Source: Fortiea contorta PCC 7126 (lineage in GTDB: Bacteria; Cyanobacteriota; Cyanobacteriia; Cyanobacteriales; Nostocaceae). Taken from it: DNA of 64,000 nucleotides. Position numbers and translations under genes: made by a program. The stretch's first letter is position 1, and each line of letters begins with the position of its first letter. Where the stretch lies: the NCBI RefSeq assembly GCF_000332295.1, contig NZ_KB235930.1, positions 2,995,395-3,059,394 of the forward strand. Reading direction: 5' to 3'. The notes under the pieces are model-generated. The model was not told the DNA's origin, searched no databases, and worked only from the letters and a program-made list of their open reading frames with translations. Of this stretch, positions 18,260-27,388 are shown piece after piece.

Positions 18260-18682
18260 ATGCCAGATCAATTGCAGGTAGCCGAGGTAATTCAAGTCCT
18301 CAAAGATGATTTACCGACTCTTTTTCAAAAAGATATATCCTATGATATTTATACAAAAAATATTTATTTTCAAGACCCGGTAAACAAATTTAAATATAAG
18401 TTTAATTATCGGATTATATTTTGGACATTAAGATTTCACGCTCGGTTGTTTTTCACAGAAATTTATTTTGATTTGCATGAAGTCGAGCAATCTGCAACGG
18501 ATACCATTTTAGCTAAGTGGACAGTGCGGGGGGTGTTGCGTGTTCCTTGGAAAGCAAAAATATTTTTTAATGGCTATTCAACTTATAAATTTAATTCAGA
18601 TGGTTTAATATACGAACATATCGACACTTGGGATAGAAAGCCGGGAGAAATTCTCAAGCAGTTTTGGCAAGTTGGTTATTAA
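18260..18682 (+). CDS. DUF2358 family protein
   Basis: A 140-residue protein with the SnoaL/NTF2-like pattern of DUF2358: an early DLPTLFQKDISYDIYT segment, IYFQDPVNKF, and the final strands YEHIDTWDRKPG. The family is conserved in cyanobacteria and plant chloroplasts, where no activity is firmly known. ATG at 18260 with GTGAGGG upstream; 12 bp after the GHL10 stop, so probably co-transcribed with it. Confidence 0.85.
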   Translation: MPDQLQVAEVIQVLKDDLPTLFQKDISYDIYTKNIYFQDPVNKFKYKFNYRIIFWTLRFHARLFFTEIYFDLHEVEQSATDTILAKWTVRGVLRVPWKAKIFFNGYSTYKFNSDGLIYEHIDTWDRKPGEILKQFWQVGY

Positions 18683-18784
18683 TGATTGGTTATTTGGTGT
18701 TTGTGTGCAAAACCGAATTAATGATAAGTTAAAGTTTAATCAGTTCAATTAGCTGATGATTCGGAAATAACTGATTCTTCTTCA

Positions 18785-19669
18785 ATGATGACAAAAAAAG
18801 TATTAGTCGGTTTAAAAATCGCCAGCTACCAGCATCCTTTTGATCAAAAAGCTTTAACTTCTCTCAATAAAATGCCGGGTCTACCTTTATTGATGAAAAA
18901 AGTCAATGAGTATGGTGTTGATCGTTTATTGAGAATGCAAGTTGTTGGTGGTGAATTTAAGGTGACGCCGCGCAATTTTCCTAAATTGCATGATGCGTTT
19001 TTAGAAACTTGTAAAATTCTTGATTTCGCTCCAGAACCGGAATTATATCTGTTTCGAGGTATGGGGAATATTCAAACTTATGCGGTGGGTGCTCAAAAGC
19101 CCATAGTTGGTGTGAATTTAGAAGCTATGGAATGGTATACCCCTGATGAGTTGCTGTTTGCTTTGGGTCATGAAGTGGCTCGGATTAAGGGTGGATATAT
19201 ACTCTACCAACAAATTGCTAATGTCATGCCGTTGTTAAAAAATATTATTAGCAGCACTACCTTGGGCTTGGGAGGGTTGGCAACTAGTGGAATAGAGATG
19301 GCTCTTTATAACTGGATTATTATGTCTAGATTTACGAGCGATCGCGCTGGTTTGCTAGCGTGTCAAGATGTGAATGTGGCTATCACTGCACTGATGAAGC
19401 TGGCAGGCTTACCGGGTGATTATTTGAATACAGATACAATAGCAGATTTTCAAGCCCAAGCTCGTGAATTTACTAATCTTAACCTTGATAGTTTAGACCA
19501 AATAACTAAGATATTTAGCTTCATGGAATATCAATTTCCTTGGGCGGTGATGCGGGCTGCAGAATTATTAAAGTGGGTTGATTCGGGAGAGTATGAGCAG
19601 CTCATACAAGCTGAAAATTTACCACAACCTGAAAATACAACAGATTGGAATTTTATGTCTTCTTGGTAG
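18785..19669 (+). CDS. M48-like metallopeptidase homologue lacking zinc ligands
   Basis: A 294-residue protein with the overall layout of cyanobacterial M48 peptidases: an N-terminal helical part, ELYLFRGMGNIQTYAVG, PDELLFALGHE and SDRAGLLACQD. The zinc site is broken. The expected HExxH reads HEVAR (129-133), the downstream His is Tyr138, and the residue four before Asp186 of SDRAGL, normally the third ligand Glu, is Arg182. The first Glu (E130) is kept. It is therefore probably a pseudo-peptidase with a binding or regulatory role. The coding frame is otherwise intact and conserved-looking, so it is not a decaying gene. It stands alone, 100 bp after DUF2358. Confidence 0.75.
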   Translation: MMTKKVLVGLKIASYQHPFDQKALTSLNKMPGLPLLMKKVNEYGVDRLLRMQVVGGEFKVTPRNFPKLHDAFLETCKILDFAPEPELYLFRGMGNIQTYAVGAQKPIVGVNLEAMEWYTPDELLFALGHEVARIKGGYILYQQIANVMPLLKNIISSTTLGLGGLATSGIEMALYNWIIMSRFTSDRAGLLACQDVNVAITALMKLAGLPGDYLNTDTIADFQAQAREFTNLNLDSLDQITKIFSFMEYQFPWAVMRAAELLKWVDSGEYEQLIQAENLPQPENTTDWNFMSSW

Positions 19670-19737
19670 TTGGTTATTTTTGATTCATCTTGTTATTAGA
19701 GATGTTTAAAAAAAAGGGTTAGGGGTTAGGGAATATG

Positions 19738-19873
19738 AAGAGGGGGAGGAGGGGGAAGTGTGGGAGGTGTGGGGGGTGTGGGAAGATCGAAAGCGTGAGC
19801 ATAAATTATTTTTCACCCCATCACCCCATCACCCCATCACCCCACACTCCCCACACTCCCCACCTCCCCACCC
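19738..19873. repeat. Composite repeat element, locus 2 (core lost)
   Basis: A G-tract arm (19741-19784: GGGGGAGG, GTGTGGGAGGTG and related units) and a C-tract arm (19813-19873: CCCCATCA repeats, then CACTCCC repeats) enclose only about 28 nt. That gap keeps AAAGCGTGAGC, a fragment like the core edge at locus 4. It looks like the same element as at 9801, 23095 and 42188 after loss of the 21-bp array. It lies between the M48-like and ArsR genes; the arm ends 7 nt from the ArsR gene's stop codon. Confidence 0.75.
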
Positions 19874-19880
19874 TTGACGA

Positions 19881-20462
19881 TTACATCGGCGTTATCCGCC
19901 AATATACGCCATTCTCTCGTTGCATTAACTGGTGACTAATTAACTCCCGTCGCAAGGTGGCGCAGTCGGGATGGTAACATTTGAGAGTTTCGTTGACTGT
20001 TCGTTCTGGATAATTAATTCCGACTTCAAATTTTCCGACTAACCATTTAAGAATAACTAAGCGTTTTTTGCGGCTGGCTGGAATATCTTTGAGGCGTTGT
20101 GTTCCCTCGCTGTTAGTCTCTAAGTAGTTTTTGAGAACTTTGTTTTCCCAGGCTTCTGTATCGATGTTTTCAATTAAAGAGGCCATTTTTTGTGGTGTGA
20201 ATACATCTTTACTAATGGCTTGCAAAGCTTGACTGTCTAACTGATAAAAGCGGCTATTACCTTCTGGGCGCATAGTCACTAAGTTCAGTTCTTTGAGTTT
20301 TGCGAGATGATGGGATACTGTCGGTTCTTTGAGTTGCAAGAGAATTGCCAATTCTTCAACACTACACTCCTGATTCGCCAGAATACCCACAATCTTCAAT
20401 CGGCTCTCGTCAGCCAAGGCTTTAAAAAATTGTAGCAGTGTTTGAAATTGTTCTGTTTTCAT
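19881..20462 (-). CDS. ArsR-type regulator with C-terminal DUF2087
   Basis: A 193-residue transcription factor. Residues 10-75 form an ArsR winged helix-turn-helix (FFKALADESRLKIVGIL, then SVEELAILLQLKEPTVSHHL, then LNLVTMRPEGNSRFYQL). Residues 130-190 match DUF2087 (KRLVILKWLVGKFE and YPERTVNETLKCYHPD). The metal-binding ELCVCD motif of arsenic/cadmium sensors is absent (QECSVEEL), so the signal is unknown and may not be a metal. Target genes are not evident: the gene stands alone and convergent with the M48-like gene. Confidence 0.87.
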   Translation of the reverse strand: MKTEQFQTLLQFFKALADESRLKIVGILANQECSVEELAILLQLKEPTVSHHLAKLKELNLVTMRPEGNSRFYQLDSQALQAISKDVFTPQKMASLIENIDTEAWENKVLKNYLETNSEGTQRLKDIPASRKKRLVILKWLVGKFEVGINYPERTVNETLKCYHPDCATLRRELISHQLMQRENGVYWRITPM

Positions 20463-20822
20463 AGTTTGTGATGTGTAATTCGATTCCGCTCTAATTAGAA
20501 GGAAATCAAATTAGCTCTCAGTCTGCCTTTGAAGTAGCAGAGGTTTTGTTTTTGCTAATTGTAAATTATTGTAAATTTTGCGATTTATTTCGCAAAGTAT
20601 TGAGATTTCTTAAGTAGTTCTTTATATTTAGACATCTTCTGGGAGGAATGAGGCCAGAAAAATTGTAGAGACGAAGCAAAAGCAACGTCTCTACATGGTT
20701 TGCAACCTGTATTTGATTTCAACAAAAACCGCTATGTATCTTTTTAAATTAGATTAAATTTCCAGAAAAAGCGTTAAAATACCCTTTTATTACCGTAAAT
20801 CAGTCATTTAAAGGATTTTAGC
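20463..20822. other. Intergenic region with one dispersed palindrome
   Basis: 360 bp without a gene. It holds the likely promoter of the ArsR gene at its left edge and the palindrome TGTAGAGACG (20664-20673) / CGTCTCTACA (20686-20695) of the dispersed family. The right half is AT-rich and forms the 3' region of the DivIVA-like gene. Confidence 0.6.
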
Positions 20823-21515
20823 TTATTTCTTCTTGAATGATGAGGTATTTTGCCTGGGTGGGAGGTCAGCGCGCAGTTGTTGTCTACCGTTGATAATGAT
20901 ACGCAAAATATCTTTGAGATCATGCTCAATACCTTCTAAGACGCTATCTGCATATTCATCGGCACCATCTTCTATTTCTTCAGCTTGAGCGATCGCACTT
21001 TGGCGTAATTCTTCCAATTCTTGCATACAGGCTAGCCGTTTGCGGTCAATTTCTGCAAGAGTTTCCTGCATCATCGCATCACACTCTTGTTGCACTTGTC
21101 GCCGGATTTGTTCGGCTTCTCGCTCTGCCTGTTTGATAATATCGCTTTCTGCTAGAATTTGTGCCCTTTTTGCTTGAGCTGATTCCACCACTTGCTGTCC
21201 ATACTCTTCGGCTTCGAGAAGAATTTCTTCTTTGTGTGCCAAAAGCAGACTGGCGTCTTGTAGCAATGACGGTAAAGAAAGCCGAATAAAGTCCAGATGC
21301 TCTAGCAGCTTTTCTTCATCTACTAAAGTGCGTCCCGTCAAAGGAATTCTCAAACTAGAGAGAATAATTTCCTCCAACCGATTTAGTTCCTGTTGTAGGT
21401 CTAGGCTTCCTGCTGACGCAGGATTTCCACCGGAGAATCCATCGGGATACTCCGGTGGGGGGGGATTGTTTCCGCTGTGATTTGGCTCGACACTAGAGAC
21501 TTGTGGTTGTAGCAT
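20823..21515 (-). CDS. DivIVA-like coiled-coil protein
   Basis: A 230-residue protein. After a Pro/Gly-rich N terminus, residues 42-70 hold the conserved segment [24 protein letters not shown]. Residues 80-200 then form a long charged coiled coil like those of DivIVA or the ATP synthase b subunit, and a Lys tail closes it. It resembles the cyanobacterial DivIVA-like cell-division group (Cdv3), but I cannot confirm orthology. Its start overlaps the end of coaD by 115 bp in another frame; Leu/Arg-rich conserved sequence begins only after residue 40, so a shorter product without overlap is not excluded, though no in-frame ATG supports one. Confidence 0.65.
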   Translation of the reverse strand: MLQPQVSSVEPNHSGNNPPPPEYPDGFSGGNPASAGSLDLQQELNRLEEIILSSLRIPLTGRTLVDEEKLLEHLDFIRLSLPSLLQDASLLLAHKEEILLEAEEYGQQVVESAQAKRAQILAESDIIKQAEREAEQIRRQVQQECDAMMQETLAEIDRKRLACMQELEELRQSAIAQAEEIEDGADEYADSVLEGIEHDLKDILRIIINGRQQLRADLPPRQNTSSFKKK

Positions 21516-21994
21516 TGGTATATTTGTAGGGCAATGTGTGAGGGCACGAGATGATCAACAGAACCACCAAACCTTGCAATCTCTTTTACCACACTACTAC
21601 TTAAAAAACTATACTCATTTGAAGTAGCTAAAAAAACTGTTTCTATTTGAGTGGAAATAGTTTTATTAGTGTGAGCCATTTGTAATTCGATTTCAAAGTC
21701 GGAAACTGCTCTCAAGCCCCGCAACAAAACTTGTGCTTGTCGCATTTGAGCATAATTTACTGTCAATCCATCAAAGCTGTCTGCTTCGACATTTGGCAAA
21801 TGTCGGGTAGATAAGCGAATCTGTTCGAGTCGCTGCTGCACACTAAACAGTGGTGTTTTGTGAGGATTCCGCAACACAGCCACAATCACCTGCTCAAATA
21901 GCCGACTACCGCGTTGAATAATGTCAAGGTGTCCCAAAGTAATCGGGTCAAAGCTTCCAGGATAAATAGCAATCACAATTTTAGATACATGCAA
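21401..21994 (-). CDS. coaD: Phosphopantetheine adenylyltransferase CoaD
   Basis: A 197-residue enzyme of coenzyme A synthesis that joins ATP and 4'-phosphopantetheine to give dephospho-CoA. The nucleotidyltransferase motif is [14 protein letters not shown] (TxGH at 19-22), with [19 protein letters not shown] and the C-terminal [16 protein letters not shown] typical of CoaD. The last 35 or so residues, after the usual end near residue 160, form an extension that overlaps the start of the DivIVA-like gene. The first residues MHVSKIV may be upstream of the true start. Confidence 0.95.
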   Translation of the reverse strand: MHVSKIVIAIYPGSFDPITLGHLDIIQRGSRLFEQVIVAVLRNPHKTPLFSVQQRLEQIRLSTRHLPNVEADSFDGLTVNYAQMRQAQVLLRGLRAVSDFEIELQMAHTNKTISTQIETVFLATSNEYSFLSSSVVKEIARFGGSVDHLVPSHIALQIYQCYNHKSLVSSQITAETIPPHRSIPMDSPVEILRQQEA

Positions 21995-22124
21995 CTGATG
22001 TAAGCGATTATATCTAAACCTGCTTTTCGGAAATAGGGGGAGTTTCAGGAATGTGGAGGTTTCCTCATTGAGTGCAAGTGACGCCGTGGAGCAATAGAAT
22101 ATGTTTTGCGGAGCAAAAAAACTG

Positions 22125-22164
22125 CCTAGCCTACGGCAAGCGGAGGAAGCGTCTACATCCTTGA
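22125..22164 (+). repeat. Dispersed repeat (CCTAGCCTRCGGCAAG ... GCGTCTACATCC)
   Basis: CCTAGCCTACGGCAAG followed by GCGTCTACATCC. The same two blocks in the same order, with a slightly different centre, are at 54617-54658. It lies in the coaD/lgt divergent intergenic region. Rightward frames across it are accidental. Confidence 0.6.
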
Positions 22165-22243
22165 TCTTTCTTCGGTCAACAATAGTAACGTTTCTACCTC
22201 ATGCCCATTCCCTATTGATAGTACAGTTATCTAGGTATTTTGT

Positions 22244-23119
22244 ATGGTACTGGATCTTTCAACTTTGCCTTTGGCATTTCAATTCACTTCTCCAGGGCCG
22301 ATTTTGAGGACAATCGGGCCAATAACTATCCGCTGGTATGGCTTGTTAATTGCTGCTGCTGTATTAATTGGTGTTAGCCTTTCTCGGTACTTAGCAAAGC
22401 GTCGCCAAGTTGACCCAGAGTTGCTGAGTGATTTGTCAATTTGGCTAGTGATTGGGGCAATTCCTGCGGCACGGTTGTATTATGTTTTATTTCAGTGGCC
22501 AGAATATGCCCAGCACCCAGACCGGATTATTAAAATTTGGCAAGGAGGAATTGCTATTCATGGAGCAATTATCGGGGGACTGATAGCGGCGTTAATCTTT
22601 GCCAAAGTCAAGCAAGTTCCTTTTTGGCAATTAGCGGATTTAGTAGCTCCTGCGTTGATTTTAGGGCAAGCGATCGGACGTTGGGGAAATTTTTTCAACT
22701 CTGAAGCTTTTGGTAGTCCTACCAATTTACCTTGGAAGCTGTTTATTCCACCGGAACGCCGTCCGCCGGAGTTGGCTAGTTTTGAATACTTCCATCCCAC
22801 TTTTTTGTATGAATCTGTGTGGAATTTATTAGTATTTGCGCTGTTACTGTTCTTATTTTTTCGAGGGTTACAGGGAAAGCCACGCCTGAAAGTAGGTTCG
22901 CTGTTTTTGGTTTATTTAGCAACTTACAGCTTAGGGCGCCTGTGGATAGAAGGTTTGCGTACTGATAGCTTGATGCTAGGGCCGCTACGGATAGCGCAAG
23001 TTGTGAGTTTAACGGGAATTATTTTAGGATTAGCCGGTTTGGCTTGGCTTTACTCGGCTAAACGCCCTTTACCAGATGTTGTTTCCACACCCAAGGGTGG
23101 GAGTGGGGGGGTGGGGTGA
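22244..23119 (+). CDS. lgt: Prolipoprotein diacylglyceryl transferase Lgt
   Basis: A 291-residue integral membrane enzyme that adds diacylglycerol to the lipobox Cys of prolipoproteins. It has about seven transmembrane helices, and the Lgt signature [15 protein letters not shown] is clear, with IRWYGLLIA near the N terminus and the essential region [13 protein letters not shown] near the C terminus. The last residues (PKGGSGGVG) and the TGA stop are encoded by the G-rich arm of composite repeat locus 3, so the natural C terminus was probably altered by that element. A lipoprotein substrate candidate lies at 36817-37701. Confidence 0.95.
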   Translation: MVLDLSTLPLAFQFTSPGPILRTIGPITIRWYGLLIAAAVLIGVSLSRYLAKRRQVDPELLSDLSIWLVIGAIPAARLYYVLFQWPEYAQHPDRIIKIWQGGIAIHGAIIGGLIAALIFAKVKQVPFWQLADLVAPALILGQAIGRWGNFFNSEAFGSPTNLPWKLFIPPERRPPELASFEYFHPTFLYESVWNLLVFALLLFLFFRGLQGKPRLKVGSLFLVYLATYSLGRLWIEGLRTDSLMLGPLRIAQVVSLTGIILGLAGLAWLYSAKRPLPDVVSTPKGGSGGVG

Positions 23120-23526
23120 TGGGGTGATGGGGTGATGGGGGGATGGGGAGTGTGGGGAGTGTGGGGAGTGTGGGGAGTGTGGGAAGTGTGGGGAAGCTTT
23201 GGGTTCTGAAATTTAAGCTTGAGGCTCAAAGGCTCGCACTTGAGGTTCAAAGGCTCGCACTTGAGGCTCAAAGGCTGACACTTGAGGTTCAAAGGCTCAC
23301 GCTTCAGGCTCAAAGGCTCACGCTTCAGGCTCAAAGGCTCACGCTTCAGGCTCAAAGGCTGACACTTGAGGCTCAAAGGCTCACGCTTCAGGTTCAAAGG
23401 CTCACGCTTCAGGCTCAAAGGCTCACGCTTCAGGCTCAAAGGCTCACACTTCAGGCTCAAAGGCTCACACTTTAATCTCCACACTCCCCACCTCCCCACC
23501 TCCCCACCTCCCAAACTTCCCCCTCT
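23095..23526. repeat. Composite repeat element, locus 3 (12 core units)
   Basis: G-tract arm (about 23095-23205, octamers GGGGTGAT and GGGGAGTGT-like units), a junction GGGGAAGCTTTGGGTTCTGA, a core of exactly 12 units of 21 bp (23214-23465), a CTTTAATC junction, then a C-tract arm (about 23475-23526). The core runs in the same direction as at locus 1. The lgt stop codon (TGA, 23117-23119) is inside a GGGGTGAT octamer of the left arm. The array is open in frames on both strands, giving false repeat proteins. Confidence 0.87.
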
Positions 23527-23741
23527 TCCATGCCTTATTCTCAATTACAAATGCCCAAAAATAAAAAATGCCCCAGAATACTTTCTAGGGCTTAACCAGG
23601 GTGCATCTACCAATCACCTCTACTAGAAAAAGCGGGTCTGTCCGGAAAGACACTGAGAAAATAACAAAATATTTTTTCTAAAGAATTGTTCTGTGTTCTA
23701 TTATGCGTGAATCTACAGGTAATCTATGTTATGGAAAATCA

Positions 23742-24521
23742 ATGCTGGTTGTGGATCCGGGTGTGTATATTGTGGGAGCAGGGCCGGGAGATCCAGATTT
23801 ACTAACGGTTAAAGCGCAGAAGCTTTTGGCTGTGGGCGATGTAATTTTATTTGCTGATTCTTTAGTACCTGAGCAGATTCTTGATGTGTGTCGAAAAGAT
23901 GCGGAAATTATTCGGACTGCGAATCAGACTTTAGAGGAGATTGTAGCTGTGATGGTGGAAAAAGTGCGATCGCACAAATCGGTGATTCGTCTCCATTCAG
24001 GTGATCCGAGTCTCTACAGCGCTATCCACGAGCAAATGCAGTTGTTAGCTGAGGCGGAAATTCCTTTCGAGGTGATACCTGGAATCAGTGCTTTTCAAGC
24101 TGCAGCGGCTAAATTAAAGGTGGAGTTGACTATTCCTGGTTTAGTCCAGACTATCATTCTCACGCGCATCAGCGGTCGCACAACAGTTCCAGTCAGTGAA
24201 GAGTTAGCCGCTCTCGCAGCCCATCAAGCTAGTCTTTGCTTGTATTTGAGTGCGCGTCATGTGGAAGATGCTCAAGCTAAGTTATTAGCGCATTACCCAG
24301 AAGACACCAAGGTGGCGATTTGCTTCCGCTTGGGCTGGAATGATGAAAAAATTCGTGTGGTTCCCCTTCATCAAATGGCGGAATGCACTCATCAAGAGCA
24401 GATAATACGTACCACACTTTATGTTATTAGTCCAGCACTTTCGTCAACCAAAGGGCGATCGCGTTTATATCATCCTGAACACAGTCATTTGTTTCGTTCC
24501 TCGCATCATGAGAAAGGATGA
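23742..24521 (+). CDS. cobM: Precorrin-4 C(11)-methyltransferase CobM
   Basis: About 259 residues. This SAM-dependent enzyme methylates C-11 of the corrin precursor in cobalamin synthesis. The N-terminal uroporphyrin-methylase fold shows YIVGAGPGDPDLLT, then RLHSGDPSLY, EVIPGISAFQAAAA, LTRISGRT and LCLYLSARH, all as in CobM/CbiF. The frame opens at 23703, but the ATG at 23742 gives the conserved start. No cobalamin riboswitch is seen upstream, where locus 3 of the composite element lies. The C-terminal 30 residues are Ser/His-rich and variable. Confidence 0.94.
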   Translation: MLVVDPGVYIVGAGPGDPDLLTVKAQKLLAVGDVILFADSLVPEQILDVCRKDAEIIRTANQTLEEIVAVMVEKVRSHKSVIRLHSGDPSLYSAIHEQMQLLAEAEIPFEVIPGISAFQAAAAKLKVELTIPGLVQTIILTRISGRTTVPVSEELAALAAHQASLCLYLSARHVEDAQAKLLAHYPEDTKVAICFRLGWNDEKIRVVPLHQMAECTHQEQIIRTTLYVISPALSSTKGRSRLYHPEHSHLFRSSHHEKG

Positions 24522-24523
24522 AT

Positions 24524-24597
24524 TATGAAGGATGAAGTATGAAGTATGAAGTATGAAGTATGAATTATGAATTATGAAGAGTGAATTATGAGTGGGT
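24524..24597 (+). repeat. Heptamer tandem repeat (STRR type, ATGAAGT)
   Basis: About ten degenerate 7-bp units (ATGAAGT/ATGAATT) between cobM and the convergent RsmB-like gene, partly overlapping the 3' end of the latter. Related heptamer blocks are at about 3698, 38020 (inside rnpB), 44936 and 54565. Such blocks are a known hallmark of heterocystous cyanobacteria. Confidence 0.75.
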
Positions 24598-25522
24598 GTA
24601 AGGTGTCTAAATCTATTGGTTTTGCTTCGCCTATAGCGGTGTTTTGAAATAGAACTGTAAATGCACCAGCGCCTAATTTGTCTTGAGGAAATAAGCGATA
24701 GCAGGGAATAGTTGTTAAATGGGATTGATAGGGTTGTAAATGATGAATTGGCACGGCTTGAAACTGGGGAAATTTTGCCAAAAACCATTCACAAACCTGC
24801 TCGTTTTCTTCAGTTGAATAGGTGCAAGTCATATAGGCAAGATAACCTTGTGGTTTGACAATTTGTGCAGAGTTGGCAATAATTCTTTTTTGTCTATTGG
24901 CGCATTTGTTAATATTAGTTGGATGAAAACAGCCTTCGGCTTTATCACCTTTAGCTAATAAAGATTGCCCAGAACAAGGAGCATCTACTAATACTAAATC
25001 GCTAGATAAAGGTATAGTTTCAGCAAAGAAACTCGAATCTTTATTAACTACAATTGCGGGATGAATACCGCAGCGTTTCAGATTAGAAATTAACATCCCT
25101 AAACGTTTCCCAATCACTTCGTTACTAATTAGTAAATCTGGTTTGAGCGCTTTCCAAGCAAAAACACTTTTACCTCCTGGGGAAGCACACATATCAAAAA
25201 CTACATCAATTGATTGAGGAATTGTCAGCAAAATAGACGCCGCAAATACAGAAGAAAAATCTAAACAATAATAATATCCTTGTTCATGTAGGGGATGTTT
25301 ACCGGGTTTTTCTCCCTGGTATAAACGGTCAATAAAATGTGGTTGCCAAAATGTTGGTGCTTCCACTGAAAATGGTGCAATTTCTGGTTTTTCCTGACAC
25401 CAAAGAATACAGGGTGAGAATGGTTGAGGATGAATTAAAGCCTCAATAAATTTTTCTTGTTGTTCAGAGTTATTAAACAAACGCCGAGAGAGTTTCAGTA
25501 ATAGATTTGAGGGTTTATTCAT
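24572..25522 (-). CDS. RsmB/NOP family RNA (cytosine-5) methyltransferase
   Basis: A 316-residue SAM-dependent enzyme of the NOP2/Sun group. Motif I is DMCASPGGKS, motif IV is the DAPCSGQSL segment and motif VI is YMTCTYSTEENE, giving both cysteines expected for the m5C mechanism. It is shorter than RsmB itself and lacks the NusB-like N-terminal domain. The target RNA is unknown. The last residues fall in the STRR heptamer repeat, so the C terminus may have drifted. Confidence 0.9.
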   Translation of the reverse strand: MNKPSNLLLKLSRRLFNNSEQQEKFIEALIHPQPFSPCILWCQEKPEIAPFSVEAPTFWQPHFIDRLYQGEKPGKHPLHEQGYYYCLDFSSVFAASILLTIPQSIDVVFDMCASPGGKSVFAWKALKPDLLISNEVIGKRLGMLISNLKRCGIHPAIVVNKDSSFFAETIPLSSDLVLVDAPCSGQSLLAKGDKAEGCFHPTNINKCANRQKRIIANSAQIVKPQGYLAYMTCTYSTEENEQVCEWFLAKFPQFQAVPIHHLQPYQSHLTTIPCYRLFPQDKLGAGAFTVLFQNTAIGEAKPIDLDTLHPLIIHSS

Positions 25523-25736
25523 GTGACGGTGAAACTGTTACATAAGAACAATACTATGAAGTTGCTTGACTCCATACTGAAGGAGATAGGGGAGAGGGGT
25601 TAGGGAAGAGGGGATAGGGGAATTTTGCGCTTGATTGTGAATATATGCGTACCTACCCTGATTTGTCACCTATAGCTGGCTTTTTTGTCAACACCAAAGG
25701 TGTAAATCAACTAAATAAATAGCATGGGAGAGGGTG

Positions 25737-27173
25737 ATGATTTTAGATAATTTTCAGCGAAAAATACGCCAAGAAGCGCAACTTTGGCGTGATGAAGGCA
25801 TAATTAGTGCTTCACAGTACCAACAATTAGCAGACCGTTATCAATTCAATAATTTAGAAAATGCTGCGCGCGAACGTTCTGGGATGATGGTAATTGGTAT
25901 TGGTGGAATACTTTTAGTTTTAGGTGTGGCTATTTTTGTTGCTGCTAATTGGTTGGAGTGGTCACGGGAGGTCAAGTTTATTTTGATGATGAGTTTGTTT
26001 CTCTCTACTACTATTGTGGGTTTTTTCACTTGGAGAGAACCGGCGTTGCGGAAAGCGGAGGGGAAGAAACCGCAACGAAGTAAACGCATTATGGGAGAAG
26101 CATTACTGTTTTTAGGTGCTTTAATTTTGGGTGCAAATATACTGTTGATGGCGCAAGTTTTCAATATTGGTGGTTCTAGCACGGAATTGTTTTTGGCTTG
26201 GGGGTTTGGTGTTTTGGTGATGGCTTATAGTCTTTCCTTAACATCTTTGGGAATTTTGGCTATTGTCTTGATTCAAATTGGTTATTGGACGGGATTAGGG
26301 GACTGGTGGTACACTTCCAATGAATGGACATGGGCTAAGTTAGCCGTGCGACATATGCCTTTGGTTTCATGGTTGCTGTTTGTACCTCTGGCTTATTTTT
26401 GTCGTTCGCGGATAATTTTTGGTTTAGCAGTTTTTTGTTTTGTGACATCTTTGCAATTCAATCTTAATCCTCTACAACTGCTGACTTATTCTGATATTGC
26501 GCCTTGGGTGGCTTCTTTTGCTTTTGCGCTTCCACCTGCGTTGTTATGGAGTTACGATGACTTGTTGTATCCGACAATTAATTACAGGTTGTTTAAACCG
26601 TTGGCGCGGAATTTAGCGCTGGTATGTTTCGGTGTGGCTTTTTATATTCTATCGTTTCGTTGGCAATGGCAATTTCCCGATGGTGGTTATTTTCCGCCAA
26701 CAACTAATAGTAATATCCTCCGGACTTTACCAATAATTGATGTGGGGATTCTCAGTGGTTTAGCTGTGTTGCAATGGTCTAATTTTCAGCGCTATAAAAA
26801 TAACTCTCCGCGCAAAGAAGTAGTTTTTAAAACTGCTTTGATTATCGCTTTTATTGCTATTACTGCTTTGGTTCCTTTTTGGCATCAAGCGGTGGCGCGA
26901 GTTGGTGAATTGGGGATTTTTGTTTTTAATGTACTGTTAGCAACTTTATCTTGGGGGCTAATTCAAGAAGGATTGAAGTTGAATGATAGACGTTCTTTTT
27001 GGGGCGGGATGCTGTTGTTGACGTTGCAAATTATTAGTAGGGTGTTGGAGTATGATACTGATTTGTTATTTAGGGCGTTGGTTTTTGCTACCTGCGGTAC
27101 TTGTTTAATTAGCGCTGGACTTTGGTTTGAACGTCGTCAATCTGGTGGTTCTAGTTCTGCAGCTAAGAAGTAA
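25737..27173 (+). CDS. DUF2157 multi-pass membrane protein
   Basis: About 478 residues. The first 45 form the soluble DUF2157 helix region (REAQLWRDEGIISASQYQQL). About 12 hydrophobic helices follow, beginning with the signature IGGILLVLGVAIFVAANW. Function is unknown. In many bacteria DUF2157 proteins lie next to a GDYXXLXY protein, and here that partner follows at 27389. The frame opens with GTG at 25734; the ATG right after it, with AGGG upstream, is preferred. The tract just upstream (about 25575-25625) is G-rich but lacks the C arm of the composite element. Confidence 0.85.
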   Translation: MILDNFQRKIRQEAQLWRDEGIISASQYQQLADRYQFNNLENAARERSGMMVIGIGGILLVLGVAIFVAANWLEWSREVKFILMMSLFLSTTIVGFFTWREPALRKAEGKKPQRSKRIMGEALLFLGALILGANILLMAQVFNIGGSSTELFLAWGFGVLVMAYSLSLTSLGILAIVLIQIGYWTGLGDWWYTSNEWTWAKLAVRHMPLVSWLLFVPLAYFCRSRIIFGLAVFCFVTSLQFNLNPLQLLTYSDIAPWVASFAFALPPALLWSYDDLLYPTINYRLFKPLARNLALVCFGVAFYILSFRWQWQFPDGGYFPPTTNSNILRTLPIIDVGILSGLAVLQWSNFQRYKNNSPRKEVVFKTALIIAFIAITALVPFWHQAVARVGELGIFVFNVLLATLSWGLIQEGLKLNDRRSFWGGMLLLTLQIISRVLEYDTDLLFRALVFATCGTCLISAGLWFERRQSGGSSSAAKK

Positions 27174-27388
27174 TATCAAGACTGGTTTTAGTTTTGGGGA
27201 ATTGGTATAAGTTAGCGAGGAAACAATTCTTGATTTTTGGCTGATGATATCTTGTGGACTTAATTTGTTATCATCGTAGTCTCTGTGGATTCTGAATATT
27301 TTCTTCTTTAGTTAATCTCTGCGTCAGTCCTAATTTTGTGTGTTTGATAGAAGACTTCATACTTCAGTTGCTGTTTAGGACTACGCTC

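Noticed and set aside
22101-22307. 68-residue frame overlapping the lgt start
   Set aside because: It overlaps lgt in another frame and covers a dispersed repeat; no coding signs.
23050-23544. Repeat-protein frames on both strands at locus 3
   Set aside because: Same reason as locus 1: a 21-bp period leaves many frames open, and the frames run into lgt.
23550-23741. Cobalamin riboswitch upstream of cobM
   Set aside because: No B12-box-like sequence or conserved stems could be found.
25575-25625. G-rich tract upstream of the DUF2157 gene as a fifth composite element
   Set aside because: It has no C arm, no core, no junction words and does not follow a stop codon.
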